NCBI RefSeq assembly: GCF_023336895.1 | Contig: NZ_JAMBLT010000003.1 | Location: 124,001 to 188,000, forward strand | DNA from: Parasutterella secunda | GTDB lineage: Bacteria > Pseudomonadota > Gammaproteobacteria > Burkholderiales > Burkholderiaceae_F | Direction: 5' to 3' | DNA: 64,000 nt | Shown: piece by piece, positions 8,417 to 18,139 of the stretch | Layout of the letters: each line of letters opens with the position of its first letter | How positions within the stretch are numbered: position 1 is the stretch's first letter | The notes under the pieces: generated by a model | What the model was told of the DNA's origin: nothing | Databases searched by the model: none | Seen by the model: only the letters and a program-made list of their open reading frames with translations | Program-made: the position numbers and the translations under genes

Positions 8417-9736
8417 GTGTCTGATGCTATAGAGAGCAGAAAAAAAGTAGTAAGGTACCCAGCCTTCTCTCTATTGCTTTTTATGCTGAATGAAATGGGT
8501 TCTGAAGCACCGCAAAGCGCCTTGCGCGCTATTTTTTCCCGTACGTTTGTTGCGATCTCGCTTATCAATATGCTAGGCATGATTGGCTACTACGCCATTT
8601 TTGTTGTTTGTACTCGCTATTTAATGGACGGTTTTTCTGCTTCTGCCTCAACGGCCGGTCTTGCGACGGGGATCGTTGTGATCGGTTGCCTGGTGGGTCG
8701 TTTTTTCACCGGCAGTATTATTCGTGATGTTGGCTATCGGCGTGTTTTAGGTATCGGAGTTTTCTTTTTCTTTTTAATGAACGTGGCCTATTTCTTTTCG
8801 CACGAAATATGGCAGATTTTCTCCGTTCGTTTTATCTCAGGCGTAGCCATGGGCGTTATCGGCACGGCCACCGGTACCTATGTGGCTACGATTGTTCCCA
8901 GACAGTTTCACGGTCGCGGAATTTCGTATTTTTCGATGAGTACGGCTCTGGCGCTGTGCTTTGGTCCTTTTATCGGTATCGCGTTAATCGGCTCGCTGGG
9001 TTATGACGGTATTTTCAGTATCGCTACGGGATTGTCTGCTGTCAGTCTTCTTTTGATGTGGTTTGTCATCGATGTCACGCCTCCAAAAGATCAAAAACGT
9101 GAGAAAAAGACTCTCTCGCTTGACGATTTCATTGACAAACGTTTGGTGCCCTTCAGTATCTTTGTCGGTATCGTTTGTTTGACCTGGGGCAATGTTCAGG
9201 CGCTGCTCGCGGATTATGCAAAAACGTATGACGTGGTGGCTGCCGCTTCAAGCTTTTTCCTTTTGTACGCGGGAGCAAGCTTACTCACGCGTCCGATAAC
9301 GGGAAAATTCTATGATGCTCATGGTCCGGTCGTGTTAATTTTGTCAACACTTGTGTTAATGATTGTGGGGCTTTTGTTGCTTGCATCTCACGCAGGCAGT
9401 TGGGTGGTTCTGTTAGCCGGCGCCATCATGGGCTTGGGATTCGGAAACTTTCAATCACTTTCTCAAGTTTCCGGTATTTCTTTAGTGCCGCGTGAGCGGT
9501 TTGCTCAGGCAACGAGCACCATTTTCATCTTCTTTGATTTGGGTGTGGGAATGGCTCCGTACTTATCCGGTTTTTTGGTTCAACCGGTGGGCTACGCAGG
9601 TATTTTTGCTATTAACGCCGCCGTTGTTGCTCTAACCATTCCGCTTTATTGGATTGTCTGGAAAAAGCGTCCGCAAAAACCTAATGTGGGGCACGAAGCC
9701 TTGACGGCCAATCAAATTAAAAACGAAGAGAACTAA
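8417..9736 (+). CDS. MFS transporter
   Basis: A major facilitator superfamily permease of about 12 membrane segments. The cytoplasmic loop after TM2 has the MFS-type motif (GRFFTGSIIRDVGYRR). The second half repeats it (RPITGKFYDAHGP, about 294-306), and a short hydrophilic region near 225-240 separates the halves. The open frame starts with GTG at 8417, but no ribosome site supports it. ATG at 8483 or 8498 is as likely, since membrane-segment homology begins around residue 40. The substrate cannot be deduced. It is divergent from the Trp leader. Confidence 0.85.
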   Translation: MSDAIESRKKVVRYPAFSLLLFMLNEMGSEAPQSALRAIFSRTFVAISLINMLGMIGYYAIFVVCTRYLMDGFSASASTAGLATGIVVIGCLVGRFFTGSIIRDVGYRRVLGIGVFFFFLMNVAYFFSHEIWQIFSVRFISGVAMGVIGTATGTYVATIVPRQFHGRGISYFSMSTALALCFGPFIGIALIGSLGYDGIFSIATGLSAVSLLLMWFVIDVTPPKDQKREKKTLSLDDFIDKRLVPFSIFVGIVCLTWGNVQALLADYAKTYDVVAAASSFFLLYAGASLLTRPITGKFYDAHGPVVLILSTLVLMIVGLLLLASHAGSWVVLLAGAIMGLGFGNFQSLSQVSGISLVPRERFAQATSTIFIFFDLGVGMAPYLSGFLVQPVGYAGIFAINAAVVALTIPLYWIVWKKRPQKPNVGHEALTANQIKNEEN

Positions 9737-9768
9737 AAAAGGCCGGCAGCATTGGTTGAACCGGCCTT
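9735..9768. terminator. Bidirectional terminator between MFS and P1 peptidase genes
   Basis: AAGGCCGG (9739-9746) and CCGGCCTT (9761-9768) form a perfect 8-bp stem. On the minus strand it is followed by TTTTTTAG, so it mainly ends the minus-strand peptidase transcript. It also sits directly after the MFS stop codon. Confidence 0.75.
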
Positions 9769-9778
9769 ACTAAGTTAA

Positions 9779-10870
9779 TTAATCAATTTTTGCGTGTTTG
9801 CGCATCATTTCCATGACTTTATCAAGGGGCAGAGCCTTAATGACTCGGCCGTCATGAGTCGGGGTGTCGTGTGCCGCAAAAAGTGAATTGATGATGGCTT
9901 CTTCGGTGGCTTCAATGGTAGCCATGAAAATCGGGGTCATATCATCGTTGCGAACGACAGACATGGTTTGCTTGGCCAGTTTTTCGGCTTTGTGTTCCAC
10001 CCGAACACTTTCGTTGGTCGAAAACGCAATCACAAAGTCTCCGGAACCGTTAGAGGCAACGCCGCCCGTTTTAGCCAGTCCCATAAAGGCCCGTTTGGCC
10101 ACTCGTTCCAAATTTCTGGCTTCAAGCGGGGCATCGGTGGCGACAATCATCATGATGGAGCCATCGGCGCACTCAATTTCTTTTTGATAGGGGAAGCCTC
10201 CTAGTGCCTTGCCTACCTCAACGCCATTGATATTTAAAAGTCCGCCAAAATTGCTCTGTACGAGCACCCCTACGGTGTAGCCACCCATATTGTCCGGCAG
10301 TTTACGGGAAGCCGTACCGATGCCACCTTTAAAGTTAAAAGCCTTTGTCCCCGTGCCGGCCCCGACTCCGCCTTCTTCAACCGGACCGTCTTTGGCTTCG
10401 ACAATAGCCTTTAAAACATCCTCCCTGGTGACAAAACGCTTACGGATATTGTTGATCGCTCCATCATTGGTTTCGCCCACAACGCAATTAACGGACTCAA
10501 CAGAGTCGTTTTCCTTGAAGCTGAAAACGTAATCAATGATGCCATCAATGGCGGAGGCTAAATTTAAAGTATTGGTTAAAACAATGGGCGTTTCGATATT
10601 TCCGAGCTCTTTGACCTGAGGGTAACCCACCATCTTGCCGAAAGCATTACCCAAGAAAATACCGGCTGCGACTTTGTGCTGAAAAATATTGCCGTCGTGA
10701 GGAAGAATGGCTGTCACACCGGTACGCATGCCTTTGGCATCGTCAATCAAAGTGACTTGGCCGACTTTAACGCCCTTGACGTCGGTGATAGCGTTATGGG
10801 TGCCGGTCGGCAGGACGCCGAAAGAGATGCCCCATTCACGGGGTCGTTTTCCTTGAAAATGTTCAGTCAT
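9779..10870 (-). CDS. P1 family peptidase (DmpA/BapA-like aminopeptidase), cytoplasmic form
   Basis: An N-terminal nucleophile hydrolase of the DmpA family, which releases N-terminal residues from small peptides, D-amino-acid amides or beta-peptides after self-cleavage. The self-cleavage and catalytic motif NGSGDF is intact, with the nucleophilic Ser at residue 276 of the chosen form. The frame is open to 10918, but ATG at 10870 has AAAGGA about 9 nt upstream and begins where homology to its neighbour begins. There is no signal peptide. It is a close tandem paralogue of the exported copy at 11003-12157, sharing long identical stretches, so a gene duplication gave one cytoplasmic and one periplasmic enzyme. 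Confidence 0.9.
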   Translation of the reverse strand: MTEHFQGKRPREWGISFGVLPTGTHNAITDVKGVKVGQVTLIDDAKGMRTGVTAILPHDGNIFQHKVAAGIFLGNAFGKMVGYPQVKELGNIETPIVLTNTLNLASAIDGIIDYVFSFKENDSVESVNCVVGETNDGAINNIRKRFVTREDVLKAIVEAKDGPVEEGGVGAGTGTKAFNFKGGIGTASRKLPDNMGGYTVGVLVQSNFGGLLNINGVEVGKALGGFPYQKEIECADGSIMMIVATDAPLEARNLERVAKRAFMGLAKTGGVASNGSGDFVIAFSTNESVRVEHKAEKLAKQTMSVVRNDDMTPIFMATIEATEEAIINSLFAAHDTPTHDGRVIKALPLDKVMEMMRKHAKID

Positions 10871-10939
10871 GATGCGTGTTCCTTTCCGAGAATCGGCCTC
10901 AAGCCGATCAAACGTCATTCAAATTAGGCTAACTTTAAC

Positions 10940-10976
10940 AAAAGAATCCGCCGATCACTACAGTCACCGGCGGATT
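10940..10976 (-). terminator. Terminator after the exported P1 peptidase
   Basis: AATCCGCCG (10945-10953) pairs with CGGCGGATT (10968-10976). On the minus strand it continues into CTTTTGTTAAAG. It separates the two P1 peptidase genes, so they are probably transcribed separately. Confidence 0.75.
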
Positions 10977-11002
10977 CTGGGGGTTAATCAGATGAAGTCA
11001 GA

Positions 11003-12157
11003 TTATTTCTTAGAAACAATCTTATTGTGTTCTTTCATCATTTGCATGACCTTATCAACAGGCAAAGCCTTCACGGTCGTGCCCTTGTAGGTCTTCGTAT
11101 CTTTCGCGGCAAATAACGAATTGACAATGGCTTCTTCTGTGGCTTCAATCGTTGCCATGAACAAAGGCGTCATGTTGTCGTTTTGTACCACGTCGCGCTT
11201 GAGCGTTTCGTTAGCCTTGGCATCGTAGGGCACACGCATGGACTTGTTCGTCGAGAAGGCGATCACAAAGTCACCGGAACCGTTCGAAGCCACGCCACCG
11301 GCCTTGCCCATACCGAGCCAAGCGCGCTTGGCAACGCGTTCAAGGTTGCGGGAGCTCAACGGAGCGTCGGTGGCCACAATCATCATGATGGAGCCGTCAG
11401 CGCTTTCAATTTCTTTTTGGTACGGATAGCCGCCCAATGCTTCGCCCACTTCGACGCCATCAATATTGAGTAAACCGCCAAAGTTCGTTTGCACCAAGAC
11501 ACCAACCGTATAACCGCCCATGGACTTCGGCAGTACACGGGAAGCCGTACCGATACCGCCCTTGAACCCGAAGGCGATTGTGCCGGAACCGGCTCCTACA
11601 CAGCCTTCTTCAACCGGACCGGACTTGGCAGACTGAATGGCTTTCAAAACGTCAGAGGGTTTAACGAAACGGGCGCGAATGTCGTTGATGGAACCGTCAT
11701 TGGTTTCACCGACAATGGCGTTGACCGAGCGCACATCATCGTTATCCTTAAACGAGAAGGTGTAGTCGATGATGCCGTCAATGCCGGCAGCCACGTTAAG
11801 CGTGTTGGTAAGAACGATAGGCGTTTCGATATTGCCTAATTCCTGAACTTGCGGATAACCCGTCATCTTGCCGAAAGCATTGGCAAGGAAAACACCGGCC
11901 GGCACCTTGTTCTTAAAGATGTTGTCCGTGTGAGGAACGATGGCGGTAACACCCGTGTGCATGCCTTTCTTTTCGTCAACGAGCGTGACTTGACCGACAA
12001 GCACGCCTTTAACGTCCGTAATAGCGTTGTTGGCACCCGGATGCAATACGCCGATTTCGATTCCCATGTCACGCGGACGGTCAGCGGCCAATGCAAGGCT
12101 TGAAGCGGTCAACGTAGCGGCCATCAAGATACCAGCGGCAATTTTTGTTAATTTCAT
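11003..12157 (-). CDS. P1 family peptidase (DmpA/BapA-like), exported form
   Basis: A 384-aa paralogue of the adjacent gene, preceded by a Sec signal peptide (MKLTKIAAGILMAATLTA, cleavage after SLALA near residue 25). The catalytic NGSGDF motif is intact: cleavage between G293 and S294 would give the alpha and beta chains and expose Ser294 as nucleophile. The ribosome site AGAAGGAGC sits upstream of the ATG. It probably acts in the periplasm on imported peptides or peptide amides. In the alignable part it differs from its neighbour mainly in the N-terminus and the C-terminal tail. Confidence 0.92.
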   Translation of the reverse strand: MKLTKIAAGILMAATLTASSLALAADRPRDMGIEIGVLHPGANNAITDVKGVLVGQVTLVDEKKGMHTGVTAIVPHTDNIFKNKVPAGVFLANAFGKMTGYPQVQELGNIETPIVLTNTLNVAAGIDGIIDYTFSFKDNDDVRSVNAIVGETNDGSINDIRARFVKPSDVLKAIQSAKSGPVEEGCVGAGSGTIAFGFKGGIGTASRVLPKSMGGYTVGVLVQTNFGGLLNIDGVEVGEALGGYPYQKEIESADGSIMMIVATDAPLSSRNLERVAKRAWLGMGKAGGVASNGSGDFVIAFSTNKSMRVPYDAKANETLKRDVVQNDNMTPLFMATIEATEEAIVNSLFAAKDTKTYKGTTVKALPVDKVMQMMKEHNKIVSKK

Positions 12158-12254
12158 AGTATTAGCTCCTTCTTATAGAACGCACGTAAGGTATACGTGT
12201 CCTTCCCCAAGATACTCCGCTTTTTGACTCTCGGTGTAATCCAAAACCTTAAGA

Positions 12255-12288
12255 AAAAACCCGAGCATCCGATCGGATGACTCGGGTT
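12255..12288 (-). terminator. Terminator after valS
   Basis: AACCCGAG (12258-12265) pairs with CTCGGGTT (12281-12288). A second stem, CATCC/GGATG, lies inside the loop. On the minus strand it is followed by TTTTTTCTT, a classic intrinsic terminator 25 bp past the valS stop. Confidence 0.85.
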
Positions 12289-12312
12289 GGGTGATGGAAA
12301 TTCTCGATGAAA

Positions 12313-15141
12313 TTAAGCTTTAGGCAGCTTATCGAGCTGTTCCTGGACCTTCGCTAAGAGCTTAGTGAAGTTTGCCAGGCGTTCACGTTCTTGATTGACG
12401 ACTGCTTCCGGGGCGCGAGCCGTGAATTTTTCGTTCGAAAGCTTGGCATTGGCTTTGGCGATTTCGCCTTCTAAGCGAGCGGCTTCCTTACCTAAACGTT
12501 CACGTTCAGCGGCCACGTCAATTTTCACAACCAGCATGAGTTTATAGTCTTCAACAATAGCAACCGGGGCGATCGAGCCTTCGTTTGCCTTATTGATGTC
12601 TTCGCAAATCGTCACTTCACTGACGCGAGCCAAATGCATAATGTACGGGGCCACCGTCTTCAACACATCTTCATTGCCTTGAACGGCCAACGGGATGCGT
12701 TGAGAGGGCGAGAGCTGCATTTCGCCACGCAGGTTGCGAACCGCGTCAATCATTTGCTTTGTGAGCGCCATCTTATGATCGGCTCCGGTATCTTCACCGG
12801 CAAAAGAGGCTTGCGGATAATCTTGAATCATCACGCTGGTTTCTTCGTCCTCGTTGCGGGTACCGGCCACAACGCTCACTTTTTGCCACAACTCTTCCGT
12901 AATAAACGGAATAATCGGATGAGCTAAACGAAGCACGGCTTCCAACACCGTGATCAAGGTATGACGCGTGGCGCGTTGCTGGGCTTCGGTGCCGTTAGCA
13001 AGCTGCACCTTAGATAATTCCAGATACCAGTCGCAGTATTGATCCCAAACGAAGGAGTAGATAGCGTTGGCGGCATTATCCAAACGCCATTCCGCAAAGG
13101 CTTTTTCCACTTCGCCAATCGTGCGGTCCAATTCACGAAGAATCCATTCGTCCACGAAAGAGCGTTCTTGCGGCAGGCTGGCATCCAATCCGCAGTCCTT
13201 GCCTTGAACGTTCATAAGCACAAAGCGTGTGGCGTTCCAAAGTTTATTGCAGAAGTTGCGGTAGCCTTCAGCGCGGCGCAAGTCAAAGTTGATGTTGCGG
13301 CCAAGCGTGGCGTAGGCGGCCATGGTGAAGCGCAAGGCATCGGCGCCGTGCGGGGCAATGCCGTTGGGATAATTTTTGCGAAGTTTCTTTTCAACCTGCG
13401 GAGCCTTTTCCGGCTGACGCAAGCCGCGCGTGTTTTTCTTCACCAGGCTTTCGAGATCAATGCCGTCCATGATGTCGAGCGGGTCAAGCGTGTTGCCTTC
13501 GCTCTTAGACATCTTCTTGCCTTCAGCGTCACGCACCAAGCCGTGCAGGTAAACACCCTTGAAGGGGACTCGGCCCGTGAAGTAACGAGTCATCATCACC
13601 ATACGGGCAACCCAGAAGAAGATGATGTCATAGCCCGTCACGAGCATGGAGCTCGGTAAGAAAAGATCATAGCCTTCGCTAGCCATCTTTTCCTTATCGG
13701 GCCAGCCAAGGGTGGAGAAGGGGACCATGGCAGAAGAGAACCACGTATCTAGAACATCTTCATCACGCGTCAGCTTCACGCCGGCTCCGGCCTGAGCCTG
13801 AGCTTCCTCTTCGTTATGAGCAACGTAAACGTTGCCTTTTTCGTCGTACCAGGCCGGAATCTGATGACCCCACCAAAGCTGACGAGACAAGCACCAGTCT
13901 TGAATGTTTTCAAGCCACTGACGATAAACACCGCGCCATTCTTTGGGCTGAATATTGACTTCACCGGACTCAACGGCCTCAAGACCGATTTCACCGATGG
14001 ATTTGCCGGGGAAGTGGGCCGTGGCGGGAGCCGGTTTGCTCATGGCCATGTACCACTGTTCGGACAACATCGGTTCAACCACTTCGCCCGTACGGGAGAC
14101 TCTCGGCACCATGTGCTTGTGATCCTTAATGCCCACCAAAAGTCCTTGAGCTTCCAAGTCCTTGATGACCGCCTTACGAGCTTCATAGCGATCCATGCCG
14201 CGGTATTTTTCCGGGACATTGTTATTCATCTTGGCGGTCTTGGTTAAAACCGACATCGGCGTAAGGTTGTGGCGCTGACCGACTGCAAAGTCGTTAAAGT
14301 CGTGCGCAGGGGTGATCTTTACGCAACCGGAGCCAAACTCACGATCAACGTATTCATCAGCGATTACCGGGATGGTGCGGTTGCAAAGCGGCAGAACTAA
14401 TTCTTTGCCAATAAGCGATTGATAGCGTTCATCTTCCGGGTGCACGGCCACGGCTTGGTCGCCGAAAAGTGTTTCCGGACGGGTGGTTGCCACCACAACG
14501 CCCTCACCGCCGTCGGCGGCCGGGTAGCGGATTTCCCAAAGGTGCCCGTTTTCTTCAACGCTTTCGACTTCCAGGTCGCTCACGGCGCTTTGCAGCTTCG
14601 GATCCCAGTTCACCAAACGAGTGCCGCGATAGATCAAACCGTCGTTGTAGAGTTTGACGAATGTATCCACGACCACCTTGGAGAGTTTTTCGTCCATGGT
14701 GAAGTACAGACGATCCCAGTCAACCGAGTCGCCCATGCGGCGAATCTGCTGCAAAATCGTGCCGCCCGAGAACTTTTGCCATTCCCACACGCGCGCAATG
14801 AAGTCTTCACGCTTCATATCGCGGCGATTCAGTCCTTCTTTTTCAAGCTGACGTTCAACAACAATTTGCGTGGCAATACCGGCGTGGTCGGTACCCGGGA
14901 CCCAAGTCGTGTTGTAGCCTTTCATACGGTGGTAGCGCACAAGCGTATCCATCACCGTCTGGTTAAAAGCGTGCCCCATGTGCAAAATGCCCGTGATGTT
15001 GGGCGGGGGCAGCTGGATGCTGAAGGAAGATTTCGTGGGGTCAAGTTTGCCGGCAAAGTAGCCGCGCTTTTCCCACGTTTCGTACCAGCGCTTTTCAATT
15101 TGTGCCGGTTCAAAGCTCTTGGCAAGTTCTTCAGTACTCAT
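12313..15141 (-). CDS. valS: Valyl-tRNA synthetase
   Basis: Class Ia aminoacyl-tRNA synthetase of 942 aa, normal for bacterial ValS. The HIGH motif appears as HMGH (in [10 protein letters not shown], about residues 55-58). The signature KMSKSEGN (near residue 530) is intact. The editing CP1 domain lies between, and the anticodon-binding domain and C-terminal coiled coil (last ~70 residues, charged heptads ending in [11 protein letters not shown]) follow. It is the last gene of a minus-strand pepA-holC-unknown-valS cluster, an order typical of Burkholderiales. It does not carry a T-box leader. Confidence 0.97.
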   Translation of the reverse strand: MSTEELAKSFEPAQIEKRWYETWEKRGYFAGKLDPTKSSFSIQLPPPNITGILHMGHAFNQTVMDTLVRYHRMKGYNTTWVPGTDHAGIATQIVVERQLEKEGLNRRDMKREDFIARVWEWQKFSGGTILQQIRRMGDSVDWDRLYFTMDEKLSKVVVDTFVKLYNDGLIYRGTRLVNWDPKLQSAVSDLEVESVEENGHLWEIRYPAADGGEGVVVATTRPETLFGDQAVAVHPEDERYQSLIGKELVLPLCNRTIPVIADEYVDREFGSGCVKITPAHDFNDFAVGQRHNLTPMSVLTKTAKMNNNVPEKYRGMDRYEARKAVIKDLEAQGLLVGIKDHKHMVPRVSRTGEVVEPMLSEQWYMAMSKPAPATAHFPGKSIGEIGLEAVESGEVNIQPKEWRGVYRQWLENIQDWCLSRQLWWGHQIPAWYDEKGNVYVAHNEEEAQAQAGAGVKLTRDEDVLDTWFSSAMVPFSTLGWPDKEKMASEGYDLFLPSSMLVTGYDIIFFWVARMVMMTRYFTGRVPFKGVYLHGLVRDAEGKKMSKSEGNTLDPLDIMDGIDLESLVKKNTRGLRQPEKAPQVEKKLRKNYPNGIAPHGADALRFTMAAYATLGRNINFDLRRAEGYRNFCNKLWNATRFVLMNVQGKDCGLDASLPQERSFVDEWILRELDRTIGEVEKAFAEWRLDNAANAIYSFVWDQYCDWYLELSKVQLANGTEAQQRATRHTLITVLEAVLRLAHPIIPFITEELWQKVSVVAGTRNEDEETSVMIQDYPQASFAGEDTGADHKMALTKQMIDAVRNLRGEMQLSPSQRIPLAVQGNEDVLKTVAPYIMHLARVSEVTICEDINKANEGSIAPVAIVEDYKLMLVVKIDVAAERERLGKEAARLEGEIAKANAKLSNEKFTARAPEAVVNQERERLANFTKLLAKVQEQLDKLPKA

Positions 15142-15185
15142 TTTTCAATCTTTCAAAACTAAAGTTTTTACAAATTCGGTGTTCG

Positions 15186-15551
15186 TTACGACAAATTGGA
15201 ACGTTTGTCGGATTGTACGATTTTTTCAATCTCTTCATGAACCGCTTCTTTGACGGCGGCCCGTAATTGATTGGTCAGGTCAGCGCGCAGACGATGGTAA
15301 CTATTGTTAATAGCCATACTTAAAATGTCGTCCATCTGTGCCGATACATTCTCGGCGATTCGGTCGCCCGCGAGCACCAACGCCATTTCTTGATCGGACA
15401 GCGAAGAGGCGTTTTGGCCATGACCGGGCATGCCGACCGGTTCAAGCACACGGCTTAGTTTTTCCCACGAGACATTGATCCGGTCGTTCAGAACGGGGAT
15501 GTCATCGTGATGGGCGATGGTGGGCTCTTTTCGCAGTAATTCATTGGTCAT
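15186..15551 (-). CDS. Conserved hypothetical protein between holC and valS
   Basis: A 121-aa protein, mostly helical and charged, with no signal peptide or membrane segment. Its ATG overlaps the holC stop codon by 4 bp, so the two are translationally coupled. I do not recognise the family. Its C-terminal half (residues 70-115) looks like an amphipathic helical or coiled-coil region. The position between the DNA polymerase chi subunit and valS is suggestive, but its function is unknown. Confidence 0.75.
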   Translation of the reverse strand: MTNELLRKEPTIAHHDDIPVLNDRINVSWEKLSRVLEPVGMPGHGQNASSLSDQEMALVLAGDRIAENVSAQMDDILSMAINNSYHRLRADLTNQLRAAVKEAVHEEIEKIVQSDKRSNLS

Positions 15552-15991
15552 GCGTGTTGTGCTCCTTGGTCATGGGCGACGGGAGCCAGCCCCGCCGACC
15601 GGTAAATCTTAAAACGCTCGCGCGCAGGCTGCCGCTCAGACTCTGCCGCCCCGACGATATCAATCACCCGCCCAAAACGGCTAAAGAGACTCTTCCAGTC
15701 ATCGGGAACTTCATCATCGAGCAATAACAAAACATCTCGAGCAGGCAAGAGCTTTTCGTCCGTGTGGTAAACAATCGGCGTTTCGGCCGCCAATTCATCA
15801 TCGGCGGCAACGTGGGGGTAGAAACCCGTCGGCTCGAAACTCCAGAGTTGACGGACAAAGAAATCAAGCCTATGCGCATCGCGCGTCCACACGGCCACCG
15901 TCATGTTGTTGGCACGTGCTTTGCGTACAACCCGGCAGGCGTAAAGCAGCCTGTTGGGAACGTTAAAGTGAAAGTCGATTCGTTGCGCCAT
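15548..15991 (-). CDS. holC: DNA polymerase III chi subunit
   Basis: A 147-aa HolC-family protein. The chi subunit links the clamp loader to single-strand DNA-binding protein. Family features are the N-terminal strand IDFHFNVPNRLLYACRVVRKA, followed by VAVWTRDAHRLDFFVRQLWSF and a later VYHTDEKLLPARDVLLLLDDE. It begins 7 bp after the pepA stop on the same strand and overlaps the next gene by 4 bp, so pepA-holC-unknown form an operon. Confidence 0.93.
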   Translation of the reverse strand: MAQRIDFHFNVPNRLLYACRVVRKARANNMTVAVWTRDAHRLDFFVRQLWSFEPTGFYPHVAADDELAAETPIVYHTDEKLLPARDVLLLLDDEVPDDWKSLFSRFGRVIDIVGAAESERQPARERFKIYRSAGLAPVAHDQGAQHA

Positions 15992-15998
15992 TTCTTTT

Positions 15999-17474
15999 TT
16001 ACTCAGCGACGCTGGCCATTTGGTGCAAAAGCATCATCAAAAGCGCCACGGGACGACCGGTGCTGTGCGCGTCTTTACCGGACTTATAAGCTGTAGCAGC
16101 CACGTCAAGGTGAGCCCACGGTGTTTCATCGTCGACAAATTGGCTTAAAAATGTTGCGGCTACGCAGGATCCGCCCACTCCGCGCGGGCCGGTGTTAACG
16201 CAATCGGCAACATTGCTCTTAATTAATTCTTTAAAGCGGCGGCCGCCAAAGGGCAGAGCCCAGACAGGGTCGTGAGCGACATCGGCAGAGGTTTCTACCA
16301 TGTCACACAAAACGGGGTCGTTGACAAAAAGACCGCTGATATCCGAACCCAAGGCCACTTGAACGGCACCGGTGAGCGTCGCCACATCAATAATGGCTTG
16401 CGGCTCAAAGCGCGAGGCGTATGTCAGGGCATCGGCCAAAATCAATCGACCTTCAGCATCGGTATTGGTGATTTCTACGGTTTTGCCCGAAAGTGTCTTG
16501 ATAACGTCGGAGGGTTTGTAGGCTGCGCCATCGGGTAAATTTTCACAGGCAGGAATTAAAGCCACAAGATTGATCGGCCACTTTTCTTTGGCGATCGCTT
16601 CAAAAACAGCTAAAACCGCTGCGCCGCCAGCCATATCAAACTTCATCTCAGTGATATGCGCTGAAGGTTTAAGGCACAGACCGCCGGCATCCAAAGTGAT
16701 TGCCTTGCCAACCAAGCAGACGGGCGATTCGGTTTTGCCTGCGCCGCTATAGTGCAGTTCAATAAAGCGCGGGGCTTCACGGGAACCTTGCGCCACGGCA
16801 AGGAAGGCATTCATTCCGATTTTTCGAGCGGCTTTTTCATCATGAATCTTAACGGTGACACCTTTGACGGAGGCGAGTTTCTTTGCTTCATCGGCCAGAT
16901 ACGATGGCGTGCAGATATTGGCAGGAAGATTTCCCCAAACTTTTGCACGATTGATGGCCGATGCAATCGCTTGACCGATCTCGGCCGTTTGGGTTAACGC
17001 GATGCCTTTTTGTCTGACGATAATGTTGACATGGCGCTTTTCCAATAGTTTTCTGTTTTCTTCCGTGAGCGGTTCAAAAGCAGTGCCGGCGACGATCGCC
17101 AGTTGTAAAACGGACCACTCTTCGGTCTTATTTTCTAAACACCAATCGGACAGTAAAACTGAAACCGATTCAGCTCGGGTGGCGGCCAACGCAGCCCGTG
17201 CGGCGCGTGTGAACGCATCTTCGTCAAACTTTTCCTGTGGTCCCAGACCGACCAAAATCAATTCTCGGGCAGACATTCCCATCGGGCGCAACACGCGCGT
17301 CACCTCGCCGAGCCCGGCTTTAAAACCATCAACAGACACCATGTCGCTGATGGACTGATCGAGCCCCACGACTTTGCTCTCAGAGCGAGTGGTCTTTGTC
17401 TTTTCAAACAAGCCGATGATGAGTGCTTGTGAGTTGATTTTTTCAATAGATTGGATCTTGACGGTCAGTTTCAA
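15999..17474 (-). CDS. pepA: Cytosol (leucyl) aminopeptidase PepA
   Basis: A 491-aa dinuclear-metal M17 aminopeptidase, hexameric in known members, which trims N-terminal residues and in E. coli also binds DNA. Metal and catalytic motifs are present: VGKAITLDAGGLCLKPS (about 249-265), FDMAGGAAV, and NTDAEGRL with the metal ligands (near residue 340). The family pattern normally reads F-D-[ST]-G-G; here it is TLDAGG, a tolerable variation. It heads the pepA-holC operon. Confidence 0.95.
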   Translation of the reverse strand: MKLTVKIQSIEKINSQALIIGLFEKTKTTRSESKVVGLDQSISDMVSVDGFKAGLGEVTRVLRPMGMSARELILVGLGPQEKFDEDAFTRAARAALAATRAESVSVLLSDWCLENKTEEWSVLQLAIVAGTAFEPLTEENRKLLEKRHVNIIVRQKGIALTQTAEIGQAIASAINRAKVWGNLPANICTPSYLADEAKKLASVKGVTVKIHDEKAARKIGMNAFLAVAQGSREAPRFIELHYSGAGKTESPVCLVGKAITLDAGGLCLKPSAHITEMKFDMAGGAAVLAVFEAIAKEKWPINLVALIPACENLPDGAAYKPSDVIKTLSGKTVEITNTDAEGRLILADALTYASRFEPQAIIDVATLTGAVQVALGSDISGLFVNDPVLCDMVETSADVAHDPVWALPFGGRRFKELIKSNVADCVNTGPRGVGGSCVAATFLSQFVDDETPWAHLDVAATAYKSGKDAHSTGRPVALLMMLLHQMASVAE

Positions 17475-17647
17475 TTCCGGCGTCCTTCAAAAGAATTCTC
17501 TGAAACTACTCATTTTAATAAAAACGTTTTGTTTTTCCTACGCTTTTTCTAGGCAAAAACGCGGTCAAAAGAGCGAAAAAAGCAGTGGCAGCGTCTATAA
17601 TAAATCCGTTACTTTGACAATCGCACAGTTTATTAGGAGTTCGAAAC

Positions 17648-18052
17648 ATGACGGCTTATCCGAAATTACGTCTGTCTCGCCAAACAAAAGATATTGAATT
17701 GTTGTTGCCTTTTTATCGTGACGGTTTGGGTTTTGAAGTACTCGATCGCAGTGAAAATGTTGACGGCATGGACACCGTGCTCTTGGGTCATAAGGATTGG
17801 CCGTATCAGTTTGAATTTTCTCAGGTCAGAGGCAGTGAAGGCGCTCCGCGTGCGCCGTCGGCTGAGCATTATCGGGTCTTTTGTATTGAAGAGGAAGAAC
17901 ATTGGAGCGCTCGGTTGGCGGCCATGTTCCAAGCCGGTGTGCCTCAGGTGACACCGCCCGTGCAGTATGTCAACGGAAAATGGCCTTGTGTGGCCTATGA
18001 AGATGCCGATGGCTATCGCGTGGTGCTTGTACACGGTAAGTGGAAAAAATAA
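17648..18052 (+). CDS. VOC (glyoxalase/bleomycin-resistance) family protein
   Basis: A 134-aa single-domain vicinal oxygen chelate protein. It starts with the typical betaalphabeta element (LRLSRQTKDIELLLPFYRDGLGFEVL) and has a second repeat ending in YEDADGYRVVLVHG. TTAGGAG lies just upstream of the ATG. The substrate is unknown. It is divergent from pepA and is followed by a strong terminator. Confidence 0.85.
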   Translation: MTAYPKLRLSRQTKDIELLLPFYRDGLGFEVLDRSENVDGMDTVLLGHKDWPYQFEFSQVRGSEGAPRAPSAEHYRVFCIEEEEHWSARLAAMFQAGVPQVTPPVQYVNGKWPCVAYEDADGYRVVLVHGKWKK

Positions 18053-18087
18053 TCTTTGATTTGAATTCGGGCAGTTTTGACCGCCCG

Positions 18088-18128
18088 CGGCGCCCAGGCC
18101 CTGTCGACCCCGGGCGCTTCTTTTTTAG
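18088..18128 (+). terminator. Terminator after the VOC gene
   Basis: GCGCCC (18090-18095) pairs with GGGCGC (18112-18117), followed by TTCTTTTTT. The U-run runs directly into the AGGAG ribosome site of the next gene. Confidence 0.75.
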
Positions 18129-18139
18129 GAGCTTAGAGC

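Noticed and set aside
8368-8580. Minus-strand 70-aa open frame upstream of the Trp leader
   Set aside because: It overlaps the MFS start region antisense, has no ribosome site, and its composition is not protein-like.
11183-12103. Plus-strand open frames opposite the exported P1 peptidase
   Set aside because: The minus-strand gene has a signal peptide, a ribosome site and a catalytic motif; the opposite frames have none and mirror shadows also appear in the paralogue.
12634-15162. Several long plus-strand open frames opposite valS (for example 13039-13659 and 14419-15162)
   Set aside because: They are shadows of a high-GC third-position coding strand; valS covers the region with full motifs and the shadow products show no family features.
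15142-15185. Possible T-box or other tRNA-sensing leader before valS
   Set aside because: valS has only a ~45-bp upstream gap after a coding gene; there is no space for or sign of such a leader.
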